DNA of 64,000 nucleotides from Bugula neritina (Eukaryota; Bryozoa; Gymnolaemata; Cheilostomatida; Bugulidae). Shown here piece after piece: positions 53,127 to 64,000 of the stretch (position 1 is the stretch's first letter; every line of letters starts with the position of its first letter). A program made the translations under genes and the position numbers. The notes under the pieces are model-generated. The model had not been told where the DNA came from and did not search any database. It saw only the letters and a program-made list of their open reading frames with translations. Where the stretch lies: NCBI GenBank assembly GCA_964035545.1, contig OZ037769.1, positions 12,576,633 to 12,640,632 on the forward strand, written 5' to 3'.

Positions 53127-55283
53127 ATGTCAAGGTCACATGATCAAGAGTTGCCAGTAGCCCGTTTCAAAGGGCTAAGAATAAAACAGGAAGAAGAAAC
53201 AGTAACTGATAAACTGAAAAGACTTAGCTCTCGAAGACAAAACACATCTTCCAATAGAAGGGCTAGCGATCGCCAGCGCCACTACTCCGCGCCGGACTTA
53301 TCATTTGGAAGAAACATAGACTTGAGTTTGCTCCAGACAGCTAACAGTGACTTGCCGGAAACCAAGAGCAAAGTACTTGAAAAGTTTAGTAATGAGACTC
53401 TTGTGAGGCCTGTAGGTAAGCGGCACATAGAACACGAATTGTTCTATAAACAGCTCCGAGTTAGGAGTGATTAAGTGCAGTTGTTTGAAATTCAATAAAC
53501 CTCAACTCCAAAATTGAGAATCCCAAACTACTGCACTCAATCACCCGCAACTCGGAGCTGCTTATAGAACAATTCATAGAACACAGACTATAATGTAAAA
53601 GATGTTGTTCCCTTACTAAATACATGTAATCTCGTCTGTGTATAATATGACAGGAACACATGCTGGGGTTGATAGAGCTTAAATATGCTTATCAGTTTTG
53701 TTTTCTGGTGCTATGCTGTGTAAGGGAGTTTGTTACAAAATCACATGCTATGCTATGAAGTACAGAAGTTATGCAAGTCATTAAAGTCTGCTCATTATTA
53801 TAGGGCAACCTGCAGTTGTCTACTTGTAAAAAACTGCCCATTTTACTCTATAGAAACGACATTGTAGCTAAATGGTGACCTTTTCCAACTTTGAGTTTTA
53901 TGCTGTGTGCTGTTTTGATTGCATTTGAAGTACTTCAGAACATTGATTTGAGTTAACGAGGCTGGATGTTAAGAGCTATGATATATTCATATAATGAAAG
54001 GTAACTGTGTTTAAAGAAATAGTATGGAATAGATTGGTGCCTTATCTAGCCTTACTGTTGAGAATATTGGTTTGACTTCGCAGCCGTTCATACTTCTTTA
54101 CCTGTGAAATGGCAGATTGAATAACCAGCTATCTGATAACATCACCTTAGATAAGCAATAACTACATTTATGTAGATCATTTTAGTTATACTCCACTATG
54201 AGGTACAGCACAGCATACACTGTGTATGTGGAAAATATTGAAGTTCCTATAAGGCTTACAGCTTCTCTACTCTATCAGATCTGTGCTTAGAAAACGTATT
54301 AACAGTTGGACAGATAATTTAATATTTGCCCGAAAATGCTTTTAATGTCAGCTCAAACGCCGCATAAAGTTTTACCATTTTCTAAAGTGAAAGTGTGTTT
54401 AAAAATGCCAAAGTAGTAGGAATCATAAAAATATTAACTTTAAATAACCAAAACACTTTCTCTTCTATGGTTTAGAACAGGGCTGTCCAACAGGCGGCCC
54501 CAGGGCCGGATGTGGCCCCCAGCCTAAATTTATGTGGCCTTCAAAAACATACAACTAAAATTATGTTTGACAGTATACATATATTAGAGTGAAAAACCAC
54601 TTTTTAAATATCTTATTTATACACATGCTATAAAACAAGCAGCCTGCATTTATTATTGGAACTTTATTATGCCATGAGTCATAAGAATTTGGAATAAAAC
54701 AATATGAAAATACTGACGTGACCCCCAGCTCAAACTAAAGTTTACAATACGGCCCTCGCCACAAAATATTCATTGCTCTGAGAAGGTTGGATACCCCTGG
54801 TTTAGAAGCTTTGCATGGTAATTGGCCACTCACTCAGCGGTCTCAGCCCTTTCTACATTCCCTTTTGAAGGCGTAGCATTTTGAAAACTTGATAACGTAT
54901 ATCAATAAAAAAAAATCGTTGCATAAAGTTGCTTTATAATGTATCCGGTTAGAGTTATACTTCCATAGTCCTTTGTGAGAATCAATAGAGTTCATGCATT
55001 TATTTTCTCATCTGAATTTTCCCTAGTGAGACGGGCATCTCTAACCACCAGCCCTAATTTAGAGCACATCAACGAGATTGCTGAGGGTATAGAAGATGGT
55101 AAACAGCAGTCTGTGGATTCAACTAAATTAGTTGAAGAAGAAGACATCATTTCAAATTTACCTCCAATCTACGAGAACATGAAGTCCTTACCACCAACTG
55201 CTTCAAGCACACGTCAGATGAGACACATTAGACTGAAACGAGCTACTTCTGGAGATGATACTTCTAGAAGGAAGTCCACCTAG
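53127..55283 (+). CDS. Unrecognised 181-aa basic protein with two RRAS sites
   Basis: Exons 53127-53415 and 55027-55283 join in phase (GTAG|GTAAGC ... TCCCTAG|TGAGA). Not recognised. Hydrophilic, Ser/Arg-rich, no signal peptide or membrane segment, probably disordered. Features: RFKGLRIKQEEE near the N-terminus, RRQNTSSNRRASDRQRHYSA with an RRAS motif, DLSFGRNIDLSLLQ, a second RRAS immediately at the exon junction (VRRASLTTSP), an acidic middle and a basic Ser/Thr tail. RRxS is the consensus of PKA, so phosphoregulation is a reasonable guess only. A foldback MITE inserted 21 bp after exon 1 leaves the donor intact. Confidence 0.65.
53436..53575. mobile_element. 140-bp foldback MITE with perfect 9-bp target duplication (Mutator-like)
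   Basis: ATAGAACAC flanks both sides (53427-53435, 53576-53584). Arms of about 52 bp are inverted: GAATTGTTCTATAAACAGCT at the left and its near-complement at the right, so the element is almost entirely a hairpin. A 9-bp duplication with long TIRs fits Mutator-like elements. Confidence 0.85.
54478..54799. mobile_element. hAT-type MITE with perfect 8-bp target duplication
   Basis: Flanks GTTTAGAA at 54470-54477 and 54800-54807. Ends CAGGGcTgTCCAAC and its inverse; GGCGGCCCCAGGGCCGGATG near the left end. 322 bp, non-coding. CAGGG termini and 8-bp duplication are hAT hallmarks. Confidence 0.9.
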
Positions 55284-56226
55284 TCGCTAGAGTTTAAAGG
55301 TAAAGTTGTTTAGGATTGTATCATTGCGTTCCACGACTTCGAATGAATGCTCGTACGAATTAGTTTGTGTTTGTGATTTGCATTAACTTATGGTTGCGGT
55401 TTCCTTCGATGTAACTACTTCCACTAGGCAAATGAAAACTCTATTCGCATAATGCAATTGGTGGAAACTCCGTGTATTTAATACTTATATTGGAACTCTT
55501 TTAAAACTGATACTAAAACTTTGTACTTATGGTAACTCTGAGAAAACTGTCTTATCAATGCATAAATTATAGTTTCATGCATGAATGAAGAAGTTACCAA
55601 AATACTTCTATGCTGAGATAAAACTATATACTTACATTAATTTGTAGACTGAGAAACAAGAGCAACATGCAAAAACACAAGCCATATCTTCCAGGGTATT
55701 CTTTAGTACTGAGACTAAAAAGAGAGTTTCAGCAAAAAATATTGTAAATAATTTTATAATTTAAATGCTAACAATTGACTCAAAATTCTTTTGAACAGAT
55801 TAAGCAAGAAAGGACGATTCTTTATTGATGATGCAAACGTTTTCAAATGTTTTATGTGATTTTTGTTTTATGTTCATGTTTTGAATTGCAGCTTTAAAGT
55901 GTCTTTTTTTTTACAAAAGATTATTAATTTTTATAATTTCACTATAATATAACATAATTTTGATAACATTTTCACAAATCAAGATTCTTTCTGCAAACTT
56001 AGAGATGAATAATTGTCAACTGCTTATGTGTAAGACCCTAGATATGAACTCATAAGTTATTTGGAACATTATAAATTAGCTGCTACGACTTGTGACTGAT
56101 AGAATTTTAAGTTTTCTCATTTAAAGGAAGTATAACTTTCTCTAGAACATCATAAAAATATAACCCAATGTCATTATAATGGCAATAGTAATATTTCCTA
56201 AATTTTAAACATTATGCTAATAATCT

Positions 56227-56233
56227 TATATAT

Positions 56234-56268
<35 letters not shown>

Positions 56269-56282
56269 CATATATAGATATA
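56227..56282. repeat. (TA)n microsatellite
   Basis: Interrupted TA run. Confidence 0.9.
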
Positions 56283-56547
56283 TTAATATTTTATGTTTTT
56301 TCATCAGACTATAACCGAATAAATAAAAGTTTCACAACAATCTATTTTATATGAATGCAAAGTAATTACAAAAAGAAAACAAATACAAATATTTTTTTAC
56401 TGAAAATTTTATTATATAGAAAAAACAGAAAAAATAAACATGATAAAATCATTATTATTTGAATTTCAAAGTTCAAAGAAAAGAAGTATATATTCAAAAT
56501 ATATAGCTATCAACGCTAATAACTTTATTCAGTTTTTTTGGACTATA

Positions 56548-56645
56548 TAACAACTATATAGCAACTATACAGCAACTATATAGCAAATATATAGCAGTTA
56601 TATAACAACTATATAGCAACTATATAGCAACTATACAGCAACTTT
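56548..56645. repeat. Tandem AACTATATAGC repeat
   Basis: About nine 10-11-bp units. Confidence 0.8.
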
Positions 56646-57049
56646 CAATAATAGCAACTGCGTTGTTAGCTTTACTAAATACTTCTGTTATAGTATATAC
56701 TTTGTAGAAGCCATCATATATATGGCTTATATAATGTACATATTATTACAGACAAAAATGAAATAAAGTTACTTAAACATTTTAAGCTAGAGTTTTAAGC
56801 AGCAAGTTTTAGAGGCACATATGAATAAGTGGAAACTGGAAAGTCGTAAAAAAACAATTTTTGCAGAATTTGCAGAAAATATTGAAGCCAAACACAGAAT
56901 AAAACTGCTTTCTTTAATAATTTTTTAGAAAATTGTGCTCAAACTGACAAATAATAAACATTACTTTGATTGAAGCATACAGAAACATTAATTTACTATG
57001 TATTTCACACATATAACATGACACATCTAAGAAATACGTCTACAAAGAT

Positions 57050-60000
57050 TTATCTGCATAGAATTAGAAAGAGTGACATCATAGCCAGCAGTGCTGACTG
57101 ACTCAGGCCACTGGCTGCATTGTCTAAATATTCGTAGTAGTCGAGTATCTCACACTCGTCATAAGAGCCATAACTGACGCACGACCCTGTGCCTTTCTCC
57201 ACGGGGTAGTAGTTCATGAAACCGTAACACATCTCATCCTGTATCAATGCAACTCTGTTTTTTTTGGCTAGTATGACACTTATAATATGCGGAATTATAG
57301 GTTTCATGTTACCATTCTTAAAGCTTCAAAAAATAATTAATTCAGGTTAAAATAATCATTCTAGGGGTTTGGCTAATTGGCCATATGTACAAGATAATAT
57401 TGCCAGCCTTGAATTAAGAATTTCTATACATTTCATGTCAGCAGTACACAAAGCATAACAACATTATTATGCTATTTGAGTCTTAATATTTCTACTGCCA
57501 AGCTGTCTAATGTTGAAGATATAGAAAAAATCTTATTTTAAAAACTTTATCATCAATCTATTATCAAATAATTGAAATAAGAACTTATATTTTTAGTTTG
57601 ATTAAATTTTGAAAAATTTAGAAAATTTACTCTAGTAATTGTCTCTAACATATTGTTTTAAGGCTTTTGGAATATGATTTAGTTAAACAATGCTAACGGA
57701 ATATATACACCAATTCTATAGCTATATATCTTCATATGTTGCTTAACATTATTAAACACACTATTAAATTTTGCATTGTTTATTAAAAACCAGAATCTAA
57801 ATTTCTTGCGCATTTTTAGCAGATCAACTACCGAGTAAAGGCCTGGCCACACACTCGCGAGAATCACACGAAATTGTCTATTTGACACGAAAAAACAATC
57901 GTGCGAGAAAATTTGAGGGAATTCAAACAAAATTGTCTTCGTTAGGTGTACACAACAACGACGATGGACGAAAAATCACAATCAACAATAAGCACCATTT
58001 GATTGGTTAATAGAATTTTAGCAACAGTAATTACCTATTTAATTTCTACCAAGTTTCTCTATTTGCCAATTTTCTGCTGTTTGTATCTTGTGCAAGACTC
58101 ATACACGGACTATTTATTATGTGTTTCATCCGACGAGTGTGTTGCTGGTCATAACGAGAGGATAACTCATGAAAATCGTCACAAGATTTCGTGTGATTAT
58201 CACAAGCGTGAGGCCAGGCCTTTAACAAATGAACGAAGCTGCAGCTCTGTGATATAAGCTCATAACTTACTGAAGTTGCCGCACCATACTTAGTATCTTC
58301 TGATTGGTCTAGACTTTGGAATGTGCATGTTGTGACAATTTTATCATTTGGCTTCAACTCTATTGGTGGATCAAACCTGCAAATAAGCATCAGTTGTGTG
58401 TTTATGTATGCAGATATTTATTGCAATGTTTGATTTTTAATGTTGGAGATCTCAAAGACTTCCATATTAATCCCAACAGCTTTACCACACTTTCCTATGA
58501 TCATGCTGAATGGAGGCAAAACCTTCATACCGGACAGACATTCAACTCAGAGAACAACATCAAGAAACTTATGGCTAGACGTGCAAGACACCAGCACTGA
58601 AGATGCCATGCATTTTCAACACTGACAGAGGCTTGCCTCTCCAATATTGGAGAAGATTTGCATCCACCAGGGATAAAGTATGGGTTTAGAGATTTGCTAG
58701 AGTAAATGTCCATGGTCTATTAGTATTATAATGCATGTAGTCACGTTATAAGATCATTCGGGAAATTGAATTCGATTGTTTTGCTGAAAGTGCAACTAAT
58801 TTCAGAAGACTACGCAATCTAAAATTGAGTGATGGGTAGATTACCACCGCATATCGATTTACCAGTTTGTAGAATTTAGAATTGTCGACTATTGCATTTT
58901 TAGAAATGAGGTTAGAAATTTTCTTTCCCAAAAGTTGTTTGTATGTCAATTTACTTAGCAACTTGAGATAGAAACCTAAACATACTCAGTAAACACAGGC
59001 AGGTCATAGCTGTACGAGGCCACGTCAAACCAGGTGTTGATAACTTCACCATTTCTATAGTGTTCTATCTTTCCCTTTGCACCTGCAACATTTTATACCA
59101 AAGCAATCATATTTAGAAATGCTTTACCCACATTAGTTTAAAGTTTTGTTATGCATATGGATCTAAATATATAGTTGTTTGGCCGTATGTGTGCTACATT
59201 ACGCGCAACATTGATACAATTCTAGTTGAATTTACTCATTTAATAAAATGATAAACCTTTTTTAAATACTTAAACAGTTGGACAATAAACAACTTTTAAT
59301 TTGATCAATAAAAGCATTAAATTTTGATTAATAACTTAAACAAAGAAAGAGCAGGGTAACAAAATTAACTATATGCATATATAATGCGGTTTGACTTACC
59401 AAGATAGTGCATATGCACATGGGCACTTGTGATATAAATGGAATCAGTTAGTTTTCTCTTGAGACAAGACTCGGGGCAAGTTCCAGTAACAGTGTAAGCC
59501 GACTCCTTTGGGGGAATAACAAAATCTTCCTGACCAGTGAGCAAATAACCCATGTTGTACTTACGCAGGTTTGGCGTGAGATAGAACGTCATTCCAGATG
59601 AGTCACTGGAGAGAAACATACTTGCAATCATTGTCTGCTAGAATATTAGTATTAAAATATGTGAAAATTATGTGGGTAATTAAAATTTAAAATTAGATAA
59701 CTATCTTAAAAAGTCTATATAAAGATATAATTAAGTTTTAATTTAAACATGATGGTATTTAATAATTAGTTATTTACATAGTGTAGAATAGTTAAATATA
59801 TTGAAAAGGTAAGTCTTAACCTACCATCATATGCTTTAATAAACAATTAGAATATTAAATATAGTTATATTTATAATGACAGAACCAACATTTGTGGTTA
59901 AAAAAATGGATTTGAAAAATTGAAAACGACAGATTCAACAGTAGGCTATAATAGATAAGGTTCTGCCTAAGAATGCAATATAAATGAGAGTGTAGCATGT

Positions 60001-63000
60001 GTTCTTACTAATAATCCGCCACCAGCAGAGGGTTGTTCCAGTGCTGCTCCACAATAATATACGTGTAGTGACCTTTACCGACAAGGAACCCTCTATCACT
60101 GGTCTGACATTCACCCGCTGATCCAACAGTCCAGCCTCCAAGCATATCCTCGCAATCTTCATTGTACATTCCACATTCTACTGGCCCGTCAAAACCTTCT
60201 GTCAAACATAGACGAGGCACATATTAAGAAAACTACTTAACAGAAATAGCGCTCTGAAGATAAATATTGCAGGTGATTAAATTAGTGATTTCAAACTTTC
60301 TTTTTTAGACACCATCTATTGATCTTTGGAGAATCATTTCAATCAGAGGTAGGTGCAGTAATGAAGAAGTTAAGAAAAGCCTATGTTCTAGATTAGAAAT
60401 TTAGCGCAAGAAGTTATGTTCTCACAAAAACTTTAACCCGCACGCCCCAACCAAAATTTAATAAAGAAATAAAAGAACTTGGGCTATCTCAATTTCTCCA
60501 CATCTGTTCCTAAGTGTTCAGTCAATGATGACTGCAGTAAGTATTACACAGGTTTTAGGATCATGCGAAGGGATTGTAGCACGTTGCTTTGTTTTATAGA
60601 GAAACACTAAATATTGCCAGATATCTAATTAATGATTTTCCGGCACTATTTGTGGCTCCTCATTCAATTATTTCTACCATTTTGTACCACTATACAAAAA
60701 TATTGTAACAAGTTGCTTAGTAAAATTACTGTTCTATAGAAGAAGAAGTCGTAACTTATTTAAAGTCACATATTCAGAGCAGCCCCAAATTTCTTTGAAT
60801 AACCTTGGTACCCTGACTTACCAATTTTTGTTTTGCACCCATAAACTATAGTGTGATGCATAACATAGGCATTGTCTATGACAGGTTTCACTGCAAAAAG
60901 ATGGTACTCCTTGTCAGATGGCAAAGAGAATCCCTGGCACATGTATGTAGTCTCCTGTGTAGGTACTTTTGTATTGTCTAGTCTCACCGTATGAGCCACA
61001 GTGTCTGGTTAAATAGTAAAATTAAACAAATAAATGTAAGAATATATAAGGCTGTATTGGGTCAAAAAATCACATACCTAACTGTACAATCTGTTTTGTG
61101 AGCTTGAGGTAGGTGCAGTAATCAAGAAATGAAAAAAGCCTGTGTTCTAGATTAGAAATGTAGGAAAAGAAGTTATGTTCTCATAAGAATTTTGTCCCAC
61201 ACCCTAAACCAAAGTTTAATAAAGAAATTATAGAGCATAGGCCATTTCAGTTTCCCCCCTATGCTGCTCCTGAATGGGGAGCATGAACTAAATAAGCGCA
61301 TACAAAATAGCTGATTGAAGAAAATAAAAATTTGTGAATTATTTCTATATTTTCCATCTGAAAGTTGCGTCAGGTTGTAAAGACATACAATAACTTACCT
61401 TGGTCATCCACACCTTCACACCAGAAGTCATCTCCCTCTGAACAATCTATTTCCCATGCATTTTTCGCCTTACAATCATCTGAGTCAGTCGGCTCGCATA
61501 TTCCAGGGTGAGTTATGTTTTCTGTTCTTGAAGGAGTGTCACCTGGAGAGGAAGCAGAAACATTAGAATGACTTTAGTATAGACAGAGACATAACTCTCT
61601 TGAGTTGAACTTTGACCTTTGACATGAAACTCCGACTTTGAACTTTGACCTTTTGAAATTTACTGCTTCTATGAGTTTCAATCATGATTTTGTCTTACTG
61701 CAGTCTGCCTAAAATAAAATGTTAAGTAACATAGCGCGTTTTTTAAAAGAAAATGGTTTTGCAGCGTTTTAGTGAAAAAATGCTATGGGAGTTTCGCCTG
61801 TGGATGGGCTGCTTTGGTAGCTTCAGAATTGAAACTACTTCTAGCATTGACTAAAATACTTAGTGCTTATTTTATTTTAAAAGTGACTGCAAAATCGATA
61901 AGTAGAAAAACTTGTTGTATTTGATTGATATTAGGAAATTTATAATATGCAACTTTTTAGGCAGCCAATGCTGTCCACCTTTGCAACAGGCAGTCGCTTA
62001 ACATGAACATATTATATAAGAGCTGAGCAAAATATATAATATAAGATAACACTTAAACTTAATTACAGCAAAGTATAGTGAAATATATAGATTCAACATA
62101 ACATAGAAATAATACAGCAGACACATATAGGTTAGGGATGTACGTATGTACATATGCATTGGGGGGGGGGTTTAGGCAGCCTACCTGTGGTCCAGGTACA
62201 AGATGGATCTCCGAGTTCCTCGCCATTAGTTCTACCATCTCCATCTGAATCATCTTGACAGAGGACATTGGTCCAGGTCTGGAACCAGAAACATTAGTGA
62301 AGTAAAGTCACTCACTAACTTCAGCTTTATCAAAGAATCAATTAAGCCTCAAAAGATGCTTTTAATTCAACTATAGCCACTAGTGGCTAGTCACACAAGA
62401 CTCCTACAAATTTATAGTCGCTATCCCTATGAGAAAACCCTGATGGAAAGGGTTTTTTGTTAATTCGGGCTAAGGACTTCGTTCGATGGGGCACAGGAGC
62501 TATTATGACTGCATGGATGCTCTTCCTAACATTACCGATGGCCTTAATTTACAGGGAATCGAACCAATGACTTCATGAATACTAAGCAAGCGGTCTAACC
62601 CTTAGACTATGTTTAATTCAACTGGTCATTAGGGTTGCTAGTCAACACAATTAAGAAACTGATGATATGCAGGTCATATACACCGGCTTTCCATGGACCG
62701 ATCTCAGATCGATCTCGGCGAGATCGATCCATGGAAAGACGCCAAAGATCGATCTCAGTCGATCTGAGCTGGTCGGTCTGTGGAGCTCGAACTCAGATCG
62801 ATCTCATGTCAATAAGACCATGGAAAGACGCCAGATCGATCTGAGAAGCAGAAAAAGACTGCACGCTACAATGTTGTCTGCTAATAAAAATGATAACTCG
62901 TTGATAATTACTAAGCAAAGTATTAAATAATTATGATAGCCACCTTTTTAGATGCCAAAACTTTGACTTTCAGTACAATGATTAAGAAAACTCAATTATA

Positions 63001-64000
63001 TGCAGTAGAAGGTTGAAAAAAATGGGAGAATTTAAATTGAATTTAAATTACTATTAAAACTTGGTTTCATTAGCTATTTTCTTTGTAATTTTAAGCCTAA
63101 CAGTCCTGTAAGTTTATTAATAATCTGCAAGACAGCCATTAATTTTATATAAGCTGTCAAGCTAAAAAATTAAAATTAATTATTTTAAATTGGCCAAATT
63201 GTCATACACTGAAAGCTTTGCTGCGTATAGTTTATAGCTGGGATTAAATTTTAGACTACGACCATCTTGTTTTTAACAGTAGTAGCTTTAATCACCCAAA
63301 TAGGTGAAAAAATTATACTTTTAAAGTATCCTTCACTTAAGAGGAGGCAACTTCGCGAGATCGATCTGACACTCTCATGGAAAAACGATCGATCTGAGCA
63401 CATTTCTCAGATCGATCTCAGCGAGATCGATCTGAGATCGGTACATGGAAAGCCCGTGATAGATATATGGGGAAAAATTTGGCTGTATTGCATGTTATGA
63501 ATGACATACCATCAATAGCTTCCTTATGCAGGTAAATTATTAAATATATACTCATGATTTGGGAGTAGCCGTGGTCTAGGGGTTAGAGCGTTTGCTTAGT
63601 GAACACGAGGTCATGGGTTCGAGCCTGGAAAAAGGAGATTGGTGATGTTAGGAAGAGCATCCAGTCATAATTGCGCCTGTGCCTCATTTAAAATAAGTCT
63701 TTAGCCCGCTTTAACAAAAACCCTTTCCACCAGAGGTTTTCTCACAGGGATAGTGTCTATAAACTTGCATGAGTATTTGGGAATTATAAAACTTAGATAG
63801 TTTAAAGTCTATTGTCGGCCCAGTAAAATTAAATGACCTCCTAATACGCATTTTTTATATGATTGAAAGTGAATGCCTAATCTTGGCACACTATTTCAAC
63901 GAATCAAATAAAGCATGCTGCCTCTGTGTGCTGCCACAGTTTTTATTTGGGTACTGACATGTGATTGGTCTGCAAAGTCTTCACCGAATGGATTTCTCTT
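57050..64000 (-). CDS. DBH/MOXD-like copper monooxygenase with N-terminal temptin-type domain (5' end outside window)
   Basis: Ascorbate-dependent type II copper monooxygenase; the real substrate (catecholamine-like or other) is unknown. Exons on the minus strand: 63959-64000 (partial), 62185-62278, 61399-61542, 60822-61004, 60009-60198, 59400-59605, 58986-59082, 58271-58376, 57050-57238, all in phase. Order: temptin-like RNPFGEDFADQ and DSDGDGRTNGEELGDPSCTW; a Cys-rich linker; the first copper lobe with the HH pair (AYVMHHTIVYGC) and a third His in VEQHWNNP; the second lobe with HVHMHYLG (H-x-H) and the Met of DEMC. All six expected copper ligands are therefore present. A hydrophobic C-terminus (SALLAMMSLFLILC) suggests a GPI or membrane anchor. 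The protein N-terminus lies to the right of the window. Confidence 0.9.
57838..58222. mobile_element. 385-bp MITE with ~37-bp TIRs, last intron of the monooxygenase
   Basis: Ends AAGGCCTGGCCacACaCT and the inverse of AAGGCCTGGCCtCACGCT, each followed by ATCACACGAAAT. TA flanks both sides (57836-57837, 58223-58224). Non-coding; superfamily not assigned. Confidence 0.8.
60350..60519. repeat. Direct repeat, copy A (monooxygenase intron)
   Basis: AGGTAGGTGCAGTAAT..., CTATGTTCTAGATTAGAAAT, AGAAGTTATGTTCTCA... shared in order with copy B at 61109 in the neighbouring intron. Confidence 0.75.
61109..61275. repeat. Direct repeat, copy B (monooxygenase intron)
   Basis: Same orientation as copy A; together they bracket the exon at 60822-61004. 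Confidence 0.75.
62398..62612 (-). mobile_element. tRNA-derived SINE (family 1), diverged
   Basis: Minus-strand copy; the B box is mutated (GGAATCGAACC on the plus side). In a monooxygenase intron. Confidence 0.8.
62681..63458. mobile_element. DNA-transposon-derived element rich in AGATCGATCT palindromes
   Basis: Ends CACcGGCTTTCCATGgACCG and the inverse of CACgGGCTTTCCATGtACCG, continuing into ATCTCAGATCGATCTCG. 3-bp duplication ATA on both sides (62678-62680, 63459-63461). CAC termini with a 3-bp duplication recall CACTA-type elements, but this is tentative. Eight or more AGATCGATCT/GATCGATC palindromes crowd both subterminal regions. Non-coding. Confidence 0.7.
63561..63774 (+). mobile_element. 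tRNA-derived SINE (family 1)
   Basis: Head GGGAGTAGCCGTGGTCTAGG, B box GGGTTCGAGCC, and the family body and tail. About 100 bp past the palindrome-rich element. Confidence 0.88.

Larger units (their letters stand above)
55284..57049. other. Intergenic
   Basis: 3' flanks of the convergent 53127 gene and the monooxygenase. (TA)n at 56227-56282; tandem AACTATATAGC units at about 56548-56645. Nothing else supported. Confidence 0.5.

Overview
The window is nuclear DNA from an intron-rich, AT-rich bilaterian animal. Evidence is GT-AG split genes with phase-consistent exons, tRNA-derived SINEs, several classes of DNA-transposon MITEs, and metazoan-only gene families. A temptin-type Cys domain fused in front of a copper monooxygenase, and a Rho closer to lophotrochozoan/vertebrate RhoA than to anything else, suggest a lophotrochozoan invertebrate (mollusc, annelid, bryozoan or similar). 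That placement is inference.

Layout, left to right. (1) GPN1 GTPase (+, 929-6170, 5' exons off the left edge). (2) A decayed pogo-type transposon with intact ends (8429-10499) and a small 10-bp-TSD MITE (10899-11063). (3) A complete four-exon Rho1/RhoA gene (+, 12304-15149). (4) A complete 13-exon JMY/WHAMM actin nucleation-promoting factor (-, 17200-26205), whose introns carry large minisatellites. (5) Three intronless paralogues of a two-domain scramblase/tubby-like protein (29150-30364 +, 31787-33013 -, 34851-36077 +); the last two are near-identical in inverted orientation. (6) A decayed DNAJC17-like gene (+, 36880-41316) with two frameshifts and a TGA at a conserved Trp, and no J-domain exons found. 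(7) A LINE 3' fragment and SINEs (43.4-44.0 kb). (8) A compact three-exon TGF-beta superfamily ligand with almost no prodomain (+, 44694-46848). (9) Orphan exons on the minus strand (48.3 and 49.6 kb) and long empty stretches. (10) A two-exon gene for a 181-aa unrecognised protein with two RRAS sites (+, 53127-55283), with a foldback MITE directly downstream of its exon 1 and a hAT MITE in its intron. (11) A DBH/MOXD-like copper monooxygenase with temptin domain (-, 57050 to beyond 64000).

The most unusual structural signal is that four intronic minisatellites, two in GPN1 and two in JMY, start exactly at a splice junction. They repeat that junction's donor or acceptor sequence from a handful to about 40 times, so the introns are filled with decoy splice sites. 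A fifth array, in DNAJC17, repeats a consensus 5' splice site. The gene-level novelties are the TGF-beta ligand without a normal prodomain and the inverted pair of intronless scramblase-like genes.
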